Assembly (NCBI RefSeq): GCF_004348265.1
Contig: NZ_SMNT01000049.1
Coordinates: 1 to 40,739 of the forward strand
DNA from: Methylobacterium segetis
GTDB taxonomy: Bacteria > Pseudomonadota > Alphaproteobacteria > Rhizobiales > Beijerinckiaceae
Direction of reading: 5' to 3'
DNA: 40,739 nt
Position numbers and translations under genes: made by a program. The notes below the pieces were generated by a model that saw only the letters and a list, made by a program, of their open reading frames with translations, had not been told where the DNA came from and did no database searches. Each line of letters opens with the position of its first letter. The stretch's first letter is position 1. This document shows positions 34,592 through 40,739 of this stretch, in pieces.

Positions 34592-35956
34592 ATGCACGCT
34601 CCCGCGCCCGTGACCGGGCGGCGCGTCCTCGCGCTCGCCCTGCCGATGACGCTGGCGAACGTCACCACGCCGATGCTCGGCTTCGTCGGCGCGGCCGTGA
34701 TCGGGCGGCTCGGGGACGCGGCGCTCCTCGGCGCCATGGCGCTCGGCGCCGTGATCTTCGACGCGATCTTCTGGTCCTTCGGCTCGCTCCGGATGGCGAC
34801 GGCGGGGCTCACGGCGCAGGCGGTCGGTGCCCGGGACGGCGCCGAGATCGACCGGACGCTCGCCCGCGCCCTGGCGGCGGGCGCACTCGCGGGCCTCGCC
34901 CTCGTCGTCCTGCAGGGGCCCCTGGGCGCCGGCGCCATCGCGGTGAGCGGCGCCAGCCCGGCGGTGGCGGAAGGGCTCGCCCTCTATTTCCACGTCCGGA
35001 TCTTCGCCGCGCCCTTCACGCTCGCGAACTACGCGGTGCTCGGCTCCGTGCTCGGGCGCGGGCGCACCGATCTCGGCCTGCTGCTGCAGGTCGCGATCAA
35101 CTGCGCCAACATCGCCCTGACCCTGCTCTTCGTCCTCGGCTTCGGCTGGAATCTCGCGGGCGCCGCGAGCGCGACCCTCCTCGCCGAGGCGGGGGGGCTC
35201 GCCCTCGGCCTCGCCGTCCTGGCCCGGCTCGGCACCCATCCGTTCCGGGTGCCGCTGGCCGCGGTGCGCGATCCGGTCGCGCTGCGGCGGATGCTCAGCG
35301 TCAACCTCGACGTCCTGATCCGGACGCTCGCGCTGGTGGCGGGCATCGCCCTGTTCTCGGCGCTGGGGGCGCGGATGGGCGACGTGACGCTCGCCGCCAA
35401 CGCCGTCCTGTGGAATCTCTTCCTGATCGGCGGCTTCTTCCTCGACGGCTTCGCCACCGCGGCCGAGACCCTGTGCGGGCAGGCGGTCGGCTCGCGCTCG
35501 GCCGAGGCCTTCGCGCGGGCCGCGCGGCTCTCCCTGCTCTGGTGCCTCGGATTCGGGCTGGCCGTGAGCCTGATCGCCTATCTCGGAGGCGACCTCTTCA
35601 TCGCCTCAGTGACGACGAACGCGGAGGTGCGCGAGGCGGCCCGGCATTACCTGCCGCTCGCCGCGCTCGGCCCCTTCGTCGCGGCGACGCCCTTCGCCTA
35701 TGACGGGATCTATATCGGCGCGACCTGGACGCGGGCGATGCGCGACCTGATGATCGCGGCCTTCCTCACCTACGCGCTGATCCTGATGCTGATGGTCTGG
35801 GCCGGGCTCGGCAATACCGGCCTCTGGATCGCCTTCCTGAGCTTCCTGGCCGCCCGCGGGGGCGGTCAGGCGCTGGCCTATCCGAGGCTGCTGCGGACGA
35901 CCTTCGGGCTGGGCCGCGGCGCGGCCGCTCCGAGCCCGGGCACCGCGCGGGGCTGA
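34592..35956 (+). CDS. MATE-family efflux transporter (DinF-like)
   Basis: 454 residues with twelve predicted transmembrane helices in two similar halves. The first half begins RRVLALALPMTLANVTTPMLGFVGAAVIGRLG, and the second has MLSVNLDVLIRTLALVAGIALF and FLIGGFFLDGFATAAETLCGQAVG, a clear MATE signature. Members exchange sodium or protons for cationic drugs and metabolites. The lengths and the FATAAETLCG block place it in the DinF branch. It lies 60 bases after the DUF6460 gene on the same strand. Substrate not inferable. Confidence 0.93.
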   Translation: MHAPAPVTGRRVLALALPMTLANVTTPMLGFVGAAVIGRLGDAALLGAMALGAVIFDAIFWSFGSLRMATAGLTAQAVGARDGAEIDRTLARALAAGALAGLALVVLQGPLGAGAIAVSGASPAVAEGLALYFHVRIFAAPFTLANYAVLGSVLGRGRTDLGLLLQVAINCANIALTLLFVLGFGWNLAGAASATLLAEAGGLALGLAVLARLGTHPFRVPLAAVRDPVALRRMLSVNLDVLIRTLALVAGIALFSALGARMGDVTLAANAVLWNLFLIGGFFLDGFATAAETLCGQAVGSRSAEAFARAARLSLLWCLGFGLAVSLIAYLGGDLFIASVTTNAEVREAARHYLPLAALGPFVAATPFAYDGIYIGATWTRAMRDLMIAAFLTYALILMLMVWAGLGNTGLWIAFLSFLAARGGGQALAYPRLLRTTFGLGRGAAAPSPGTARG

Positions 35957-35969
35957 GGCCCGGCGGGCC

Positions 35970-36344
35970 TCAGCGCGGGTCCTTCCAGCCCGAGCCGGCG
36001 ACCGACCCGGTCTGCGTCGGCGCGCGGGGCGTGAGGCTCGGCGGCGCGGCCGATTGCGCGACCGGCTCGGCACCGCGCTGCACGTAGCGGCGCACGGGCG
36101 CGGCCTCGGCGCGGGAGCGGCGATAGGCCCGGACCCGGCGATGACGGCGCCCGCCCGCCCGCTCGCTCGACGAGCCGACGACCCCGCCGATCACGGCGCC
36201 CGCCACCGCCCCGATCGGGCCCCCGACGATGGCGCCGGCCACCGCGCCGGAGCCGACGCCGATCGTCGTGCTGCTGCCCGCGAGCGCCGCCTGCGGCGCG
36301 GCGGCGGCCGCGGCGAGCATCAGGCCGAAACAGACTGCCTTCAT
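35970..36344 (-). CDS. Exported glycine-zipper protein
   Basis: 124 residues. A Sec signal peptide (about 1-22, MKAVCFGLMLAAAAAAPQAALA) is followed by a glycine-zipper stretch GSGAVAGAIVGGPIGAVAGA and VIGGVVGSSS (about 31-60), which can form packed helices in membranes. The rest is a basic, Arg/His-rich segment and a Pro/Ala-rich tail. Such proteins are common in alphaproteobacterial envelopes; none of the specific families (for example the SmpA or 17-kDa surface antigen types) is clearly matched. It converges with the MATE gene, 13 bases away. Confidence 0.75.
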   Translation of the reverse strand: MKAVCFGLMLAAAAAAPQAALAGSSTTIGVGSGAVAGAIVGGPIGAVAGAVIGGVVGSSSERAGGRRHRRVRAYRRSRAEAAPVRRYVQRGAEPVAQSAAPPSLTPRAPTQTGSVAGSGWKDPR

Positions 36345-36439
36345 GGCGTGTCACCCCCATTGATCCGGCGCCGCTTTCGCAGCCGAACATGACCAAACGG
36401 GGGCGCCGGCCCGGTCCCGTCTGAGGCGGGAGGGAGTGT

Positions 36440-36829
36440 TCAGAGTTCCCCGGTGAGGAACTGCGCGCGCCCGTGGCCGAAGCTCCAATCCGCGTCGGTG
36501 TTGACCACGCAGGAGACCATCACGTCGGACGGGGCGATGCCGCAGCGCGCCTCGAGCTTCTCGGTGAGGAGCCGGTAGAAGGCCTGCTTCATCTCCTGCG
36601 AGCGGGGCCGGGTGATCATCTGCACCACGACGACGTTCCGGGTGCGCGGGATGCCGAGCCCGGTATCCTCGATCACCATCCGCGACGGCTTGTGCTCGGT
36701 CACGATCTGGTAGCGGTCGCCCGGCGGCACGCGGAATGCCTCCAGCATCGCCTCGTGGGCGGCGTCGAGCAGCGTTGTCAGCTCGGCCTCGGTGCGGCCC
36801 TCGATCAGGTCGAAGCGGAGAAGGGGCAT
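36440..36829 (-). CDS. Tautomerase-family protein
   Basis: 129 residues of the tautomerase/MIF fold. The chain starts MPLLRFDLIEGRTEAEL: after Met removal Pro 1 is the catalytic base. Conserved features are the VPPGDRYQIVTEHKPS loop, a helix RSQEMKQAFYRLLTEKLE and a C-terminal GIAPSDVMVSCVVNTDADWSFGHGRAQF segment. This is the larger, single-domain tautomerase type, not 4-oxalocrotonate tautomerase of about 62 residues. An earlier start at 36892 would destroy the N-terminal Pro rule and is rejected. It is divergent from the malyl-CoA thioesterase-like gene; substrate unknown. Confidence 0.9.
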   Translation of the reverse strand: MPLLRFDLIEGRTEAELTTLLDAAHEAMLEAFRVPPGDRYQIVTEHKPSRMVIEDTGLGIPRTRNVVVVQMITRPRSQEMKQAFYRLLTEKLEARCGIAPSDVMVSCVVNTDADWSFGHGRAQFLTGEL

Positions 36830-37008
36830 GATGTCTCTCGTCGATGGTGGCGTGCCGGGCTCTCTAGCAGTCGCCGCCGGGTTGTGCTGCAACGCCGCGG
36901 CCCGGCGGTATCAAACCCCGCGGATTATCGCGCAATTTTCTGGGGCGCCTCGTGGCATGGCCGCTGCCTTGCTCTAAACGGTTGCCGCACACCACGAGGA
37001 AGCAGCCC

Positions 37009-37893
37009 ATGTCCGATCTTCGCCTGCGCCGCAGCGTGCTCTACATGCCGGGCTCCAACCCGCGCGCGCTGGACAAGGCCAAGACGCTGCCGGCCGATTC
37101 GCTGATCCTCGACCTCGAGGACGCGGTCGGGCCGGAGGAGAAGGAGCTCGCCCGCGAGCAGGTCTGCGCGGCCGCGCGCAGCGGCGCCTACGGCGACCGC
37201 GAGATCATCATCCGGGTGAACGCGCCGCAGACGCCCTGGGGCGACGCGGACCTGCGGGCCGCCATCGCCGCCCGCCCCGACGCGATCCTGATGCCGAAAG
37301 TGTCCTCGCCGGCCGTGCTGGAGAGCATTGCCGACCATCTGGAGGCCCTCGACGCCCCGCCCGAGATCAAGATCTGGGCGATGATCGAGACGCCGGCCGC
37401 GATCCTCAACATCCAGAAGATCGCCGCCGCCAAGCGCGACCCGCGCACCCGGCTCACCTGCTTCGTGCTCGGCACGAACGATCTCGCCAAGGACACCTGG
37501 GCGCAGCTCGTCCCCGGCCGCGTGCCGATGCTGCCCTGGATCATGTTCACGCTGGCGGCCGCCCGCGCGGAGGGGCTGACCATCCTCGACGGCGTCTGGA
37601 ACGACATCGGCGACGTGGAGGGCTGCCGCGTCGAGTGCCGGCAGGCCCGCGACCTCGGCTTCGACGGCAAGACGCTGATCCACCCGAACCAGCTGGAGCC
37701 CGCCAACACCTCCTTCGCCCCGACCGAGGAGGAGGTGCGCCGCGCCCGCCTCGTGATCGACGCGTTCGACCTGCCCGAGAACGCCAAGCGCGGCGCCATC
37801 AAGGTCGAGGGCCGCATGTACGAGCGCCAGCATATCGGCATGGCCAAGCGCGCCGTCGTCTGGTCCGAGGCGATCGCCGCCAAGGGGCACTGA
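37009..37893 (+). CDS. CitE/HpcH-family lyase, likely (3S)-malyl-CoA thioesterase
   Basis: 294 residues of the CitE TIM-barrel family, which bind magnesium and a CoA thioester. SVLYMPGSNPRALDKAKTL, LILDLEDAVGPEEKE, IIIRVNAPQTPWGD, AILMPKVSSPAV, IWAMIETPAAILN and CFVLGTNDLAKDTW are all conserved. The last motif, with FDGKTLIHPNQLEPAN, resembles Rhodobacter Mcl2, a malyl-CoA thioesterase, more than malyl-CoA lyase (MclA) or citrate lyase beta. In methylotrophs that enzyme would act in the ethylmalonyl-CoA pathway, releasing malate. A start at 36952 would add 19 atypical residues and is rejected. The exact reaction is inference. Confidence 0.85.
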   Translation: MSDLRLRRSVLYMPGSNPRALDKAKTLPADSLILDLEDAVGPEEKELAREQVCAAARSGAYGDREIIIRVNAPQTPWGDADLRAAIAARPDAILMPKVSSPAVLESIADHLEALDAPPEIKIWAMIETPAAILNIQKIAAAKRDPRTRLTCFVLGTNDLAKDTWAQLVPGRVPMLPWIMFTLAAARAEGLTILDGVWNDIGDVEGCRVECRQARDLGFDGKTLIHPNQLEPANTSFAPTEEEVRRARLVIDAFDLPENAKRGAIKVEGRMYERQHIGMAKRAVVWSEAIAAKGH

Positions 37894-37894
37894 C

Positions 37895-37918
37895 GGGGCA
37901 CCGGCCGGGGCACCGGCC
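37895..37918. repeat. Perfect 12-bp tandem duplication
   Basis: GGGGCACCGGCC occurs twice in direct tandem at 37895-37906 and 37907-37918, immediately after the stop codon of the CitE-family gene. It is probably a slippage product; no function is evident. Confidence 0.8.
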
Positions 37919-37927
37919 GGGCCGTCC

Positions 37928-37944
37928 CCTCCGGAGATCGGAGG
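37928..37944. terminator. Hairpin between convergent genes
   Basis: CCTCCG and CGGAGG arms flank the loop GAGAT in the 67-base gap between the CitE-family gene and pyrD, which converge. No T-tract on either side; a weak terminator by position only. Confidence 0.35.
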
Positions 37945-37960
37945 AGACGCCGCCCGCGCC

Positions 37961-39037
37961 TCAGGCGGATGTCGCGAGCTCTGCTGCGTCCCGTCCGACG
38001 ACGGCGGAGAGCCCGGTCAGCCCCTCCGCCTTCATCCGCTGCACGAGGCCGGCCTTGATCTCGGAGACGAGGCCCGGCCCCGCATAGACGAGGGCGGAAT
38101 AGAGCTGGAGCAGGCTCGCGCCGGCCCGGATCTTCGCCCAGGCGGCCTCGGCCGAATCGATGCCGCCGACGCCGACGAGGGGCAGCCGGCGCTCGACCCG
38201 CAGGTAGGTCTCGGCCAGGAGCCGCGTCGCCGGGCCGAAGAGCGGGCGTCCGGACAGGCCGCCCGTCTCCCGCGCCAGGGCGGATTCCGTGAGGCTCGCG
38301 GGCCGCGCCACCGTCGTGTTCGAGACGACGAGCCCCTGCACGCCCCGGCGCAGCGCCGTCGCGCAGATCGCGTCGAGGCTCGCGAGATCGATGTCGGGGG
38401 CGATCTTGAGCAGGATCGCGGTGCCGGGATGCGACGCGTCGCGGGCCTCGACCACGCGGGCGAGGAGTTCGTCGAGGAAGGCCTCGCCCTGAAGATCGCG
38501 CAGGCCCGGCGTGTTCGGCGAGGAGACGTTGACCGTGATGAAGGCGACGAGCGGCGCGAGCGCCCCCGTGCAGGCGACGTAATCCGCGAGCCGGTCGGCC
38601 GAGTCCTTGTTCGCGCCGATGTTGACGCCGACGATGCCCTGGCGGCTGCGGCGGGCCTCCAGGCGCCGCGCGACGACCGCGAGGCCCTCGCTGTTGAGCC
38701 CGAACCGGTTGATGACGGCACGGTCCCGGGTGAGGCGGAACACCCGCGGCGCCGGGTTGCCGGGCTGCGCCTTCGGCACCACGCCGCCGACCTCGACGAA
38801 GCCGAAGCCGAGGCCGAGCATCGCGTCCGGCACCTCGGCTCCCTTGTCGAAGCCCGCCGCGAGGCCGACCGGGTTGGGGAAGCGGCGACCGAGGCAGTCG
38901 AGCGTGAGGCGCGGATCGTCCGGGGCCGGGCGCCGCGGCGGCAGCAGCTTCAGGCCGCGCAGCGTCAGATTGTGCGCGCTCTCGGCATCGAGCCCGTGCA
39001 GGACAGGCCGGACGAGGGGGAACAGGGCGCCGATCAC
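37961..39037 (-). CDS. pyrD: Quinone-dependent dihydroorotate dehydrogenase
   Basis: Oxidises dihydroorotate to orotate in pyrimidine synthesis, passing electrons to quinone at the inner membrane (class 2). The 358-residue product has an amphipathic N-terminal segment ([29 protein letters not shown]) for membrane association, an FMN-binding TIM barrel with [15 protein letters not shown] and the catalytic Ser in [27 protein letters not shown] and [14 protein letters not shown] are also typical. The start is GTG at 39037, overlapping the DUF952 stop by four bases (GTGA). Confidence 0.96.
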   Translation of the reverse strand: MIGALFPLVRPVLHGLDAESAHNLTLRGLKLLPPRRPAPDDPRLTLDCLGRRFPNPVGLAAGFDKGAEVPDAMLGLGFGFVEVGGVVPKAQPGNPAPRVFRLTRDRAVINRFGLNSEGLAVVARRLEARRSRQGIVGVNIGANKDSADRLADYVACTGALAPLVAFITVNVSSPNTPGLRDLQGEAFLDELLARVVEARDASHPGTAILLKIAPDIDLASLDAICATALRRGVQGLVVSNTTVARPASLTESALARETGGLSGRPLFGPATRLLAETYLRVERRLPLVGVGGIDSAEAAWAKIRAGASLLQLYSALVYAGPGLVSEIKAGLVQRMKAEGLTGLSAVVGRDAAELATSA

Positions 39038-39396
39038 GCGCGCACCTCGTCCGCTCCGAGCCCCTTCGGGAAGACGTGGCGCCCGTCCGGGCCGAGAGGC
39101 AGCGGCTCGACCGCGCGCACCGCCGAGACCGGCAGCTCGGCGTAGAGATGCGGGAAGAGGTCGCCTCCCCGGGAGGGCTCGTAGCGCAGGGCCGGCCCGA
39201 GCGCCTCGGCCTCGACCGCGACGAGGAGGAGGTCGCCCGCGCCGGCGAAGTGGCGGGCCGCCGTCTCGGCCACCTGCGCCGCGGTCGAGAAGTGGATGAA
39301 CCCGTCCGCGTGGTCGACCGGGGCGCCCGTGAAGCGCCCGGCGGCCTCGGCCTCCCGCCAGAGGCTCTCGGGACAGATCTTGTAGATGAGCGGCAT
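39034..39396 (-). CDS. DUF952-family protein
   Basis: 120 residues starting [20 protein letters not shown]. The family pattern is clear: [23 protein letters not shown], then a strand [12 protein letters not shown], then [26 protein letters not shown]. Structures of the family resemble ADP-ribose- or nucleotide-handling folds, but function is unknown. The pairing with pyrD, with overlapping stop and start, suggests coupled translation and perhaps a link to nucleotide metabolism. An earlier start at 39495 would add Pro/Gly-rich sequence and is rejected. Confidence 0.88.
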   Translation of the reverse strand: MPLIYKICPESLWREAEAAGRFTGAPVDHADGFIHFSTAAQVAETAARHFAGAGDLLLVAVEAEALGPALRYEPSRGGDLFPHLYAELPVSAVRAVEPLPLGPDGRHVFPKGLGADEVRA

Positions 39397-39542
39397 CCTG
39401 GCATCCGGCCTGCGCGTTGAACGGCCCGTCGATAATGCCGGGCCGCCACCCGGCGCAACCGCACCGGGCGCGCCAGCCGGTGCGGTCCCCGACATTTCCC
39501 GGTGCCGGACCGGCCGCGTGCGTGAAACATTCGCAAGCTCAA

Positions 39543-39581
39543 TTGCCTTTTAGATCAGGTAGTTCTACTTTCCTACAACTA
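39543..39581 (+). promoter_or_regulatory. Promoter and palindromic operator of the S24 repressor gene
   Basis: TTGCCT (39543-39548) and TACTTT (39566-39571) are 17 bases apart, a good -35/-10 pair in an AT-rich patch. An imperfect inverted repeat, TAGTTCTA (39560-39567) with TACAACTA (39574-39581), 7 of 8 positions symmetric around six bases, covers the -10 box and probable start site. Self-repression by the downstream gene's product is the likeliest reading, by inference. Confidence 0.55.
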
Positions 39582-39621
39582 GGCCGTGCGTCTTAGCGGC
39601 CGACCCAGCCCCGAGCCCGAG

Positions 39622-40254
39622 ATGCTGTCCCACGAGCAGATCTGGACTGCGATCGATCGCTTGGCCGAGCGCCACGGCTTCTCGGCCTCGGGCCTCGCCC
39701 GCAGGGCGGGGCTCGACGCCACGAGTTTCAACCGGTCGAAGCGGATCGGCCCGGACGGACGCAAGCGCTGGCCCTCCACCGAGTCGATCTCGAAGGTGCT
39801 CGCCGCCACCGGCGCGAGCCTCGACGAGCTCCTGCGCCTGATCGAGCCGCGGGAGGGGCCGCCGCGCTCGATGATCCCGCTCATCGGCATGACGCAGGCC
39901 GGCGCCGGCCGGCTCTTCAACGAGGAGGGCATGCCGACCGGCGGCCCGGGCTGGGAGGAGATCGAGTTCCCCGACATCGGGGAGGAGCGGGCCTTCGCGC
40001 TGGAGGTGCAGGGCGACTCGATGGCCCCGCTCTACCGGGACGGCGACGTGCTCATCGTCTCCCCGACCGCGAGCCTGCGCAAGGGCGACCGGGTGGTGGT
40101 TCGCCTCGGCTCCGGAGAGGTGCTGGCGAAGGAGATGCGCCGCCGCACGGCCCGCACGATCGAGCTCGCCTCCCTCAATCCCGACCATGAGGATCGCGTG
40201 GTCGGGGTCGGCGACATCGCCTGGATGGCCCGGGTGATGTGGGTGCGGCAGTAG
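39622..40254 (+). CDS. LexA/CI-like S24-peptidase transcriptional regulator
   Basis: 210 residues. An N-terminal helix-turn-helix (about 5-65: LSHEQIWTAIDRLAERHGF, SGLARRAGLDATSFNRSKR) is joined to an S24 self-cleaving domain. IPLIGMTQAGAGRL at 85-98 holds an Ala-Gly cleavage site candidate (93-94), VQGDSMAPLYRDGDVLIV the catalytic Ser 133, and GEVLAKEM the catalytic Lys 170. This is the dyad of LexA and phage CI repressors, which cut themselves after RecA-ssDNA activation. The ATG at 39622 is preferred over a GTG at 39586, which would lie only about seven bases past the predicted transcript start. Similar single-copy chromosomal regulators occur across Hyphomicrobiales. Targets unknown. Confidence 0.9.
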   Translation: MLSHEQIWTAIDRLAERHGFSASGLARRAGLDATSFNRSKRIGPDGRKRWPSTESISKVLAATGASLDELLRLIEPREGPPRSMIPLIGMTQAGAGRLFNEEGMPTGGPGWEEIEFPDIGEERAFALEVQGDSMAPLYRDGDVLIVSPTASLRKGDRVVVRLGSGEVLAKEMRRRTARTIELASLNPDHEDRVVGVGDIAWMARVMWVRQ

Positions 40255-40363
40255 CGCCCGCCCCGCGCCGGTCCCGCGGCCCCTGCCTCTCTCGACCCGC
40301 CCTGCGGTTCCCGCTATCGGTGAGTGCACCGTGGGCTCAGGGCCCGTCGAGGCCGACAGCGCG

Positions 40364-40739
40364 ATGCGAGAGCCCGGACCTGAGGACGTGAGCGGCGCGG
40401 CCGAGATCGAGCCGGGCTGGGTCGCGCTCCTCGACGCCGCCGCCGTACCCGCCATCCTGACCGACCCGCGCCGCGACGGCGCGCCGATCGTCTACGCGAA
40501 CCCAGCCTTCCTGGCTCTCGCCCGCCGCAGCGCGGCGGAGGTGCGCGGGCGCGGCATCGCGAGCCTGTGGCCCGGCGCGGCCGCGGGCGAGGGCGGCGGC
40601 GCCGAGTTCCTGGCGATGGCCGGCGACGGCAGCACCTTCTGGGCGAGCCTGACCCAGGCGCCGGTCGCGGGCAGCCCCCTCCGCCTCGGCCAGATCGTCG
40701 ACGTGACCCGGCGCCGCGAGATGGAGGGCGCGCTCGCCC
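40364..40739 (+). CDS. PAS (LOV-like) sensor protein, 5' part only
   Basis: Open to the right edge, so only the first 125 codons are seen. After a short acidic lead the chain reads ILTDPRRDGAPIVYANPAFL and ARRSAAEVRGRG, the start of a PAS domain of the LOV/HWE- or HisKA2-kinase type, then FWASLTQAPV and GQIVDVTRRREME, the end of the PAS core plus the linker that usually leads to a histidine kinase. The LOV photoactive cysteine motif (GRNCRFLQ) is replaced by GRGIASLW, so flavin photochemistry is not expected. Alternative starts are GTG at 40331 and GTG at 40388, both in frame. Output domain unknown. Confidence 0.75.
   Translation, partial: MREPGPEDVSGAAEIEPGWVALLDAAAVPAILTDPRRDGAPIVYANPAFLALARRSAAEVRGRGIASLWPGAAAGEGGGAEFLAMAGDGSTFWASLTQAPVAGSPLRLGQIVDVTRRREMEGALA

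Overview
The window looks like a chromosomal stretch from a GC-rich alphaproteobacterium of the order Hyphomicrobiales, most likely Methylobacterium or a close relative. Three things point there: the rRNA operon ends 5S then initiator tRNA-Met; the order lysC-ptsP-prfA-prmC-DUF4167 is typical of the order; and several proteins are close to Hyphomicrobiales types (PodJ-like Sel1 protein, malyl-CoA thioesterase-like CitE protein, DUF6460, DUF3429). This assignment rests on remembered family features, not a search. I see no prophage, insertion sequence, CRISPR array or conjugative module; most of the window is ordinary core genome.

Layout. 1-350: tail of an rRNA operon (5S, tRNA-fMet, strong terminator). 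375-1493: a small YqaE-type membrane protein and a divergent methyltransferase-like protein. 1537-8734 (minus): DUF4167, prmC, prfA, ptsP and lysC, covering translation termination, the nitrogen phosphotransferase system and aspartate-family amino acid synthesis. 8906-11335 (plus): ubiG, a PEBP-family protein, a quinone oxidoreductase. 11349-14332 (minus): PfkB-type adenosine kinase, Uma2-family protein, a small exported protein, msrQ. 14591-18023 (plus): ligA and a DEDDh exonuclease with a SWIM-like metal site. 18144-24279 (minus): a beta-oxidation cluster (acyl-CoA dehydrogenase, thiolase, an exported DUF2059 protein, FadJ-type bifunctional enzyme), with a palindrome overlapping its likely promoter. 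24572-29536 (plus): PodJ-like polar-organiser candidate, DUF3429 protein, YeiH-family transporter. 29537-33900 (minus): esterase, Lhr-type helicase and PdeM phosphoesterase, tightly packed. 34178-35956 (plus): DUF6460 protein and MATE transporter. 35970-36829 (minus): glycine-zipper protein and tautomerase. 37009-37893 (plus): CitE-like malyl-CoA thioesterase. 37961-39396 (minus): DUF952 protein coupled to pyrD. 39622-40254 (plus): LexA/CI-like S24 repressor with a probable autoregulatory operator. 40364-end: N-terminus of a PAS/LOV-like sensor cut by the window edge.

The most unusual signals are a 50-bp REP-like palindromic element present twice (once between fadE and the thiolase gene, once in frame inside the helicase gene, where it encodes an extra peptide), the exonuclease-SWIM fusion, the S24 repressor with its palindromic operator, the exported DUF2059 protein inside a fatty-acid operon, the uncharacterised DUF4167 protein beside the release-factor genes, and the PodJ-like protein. 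I found no complete new defence or mobile system.
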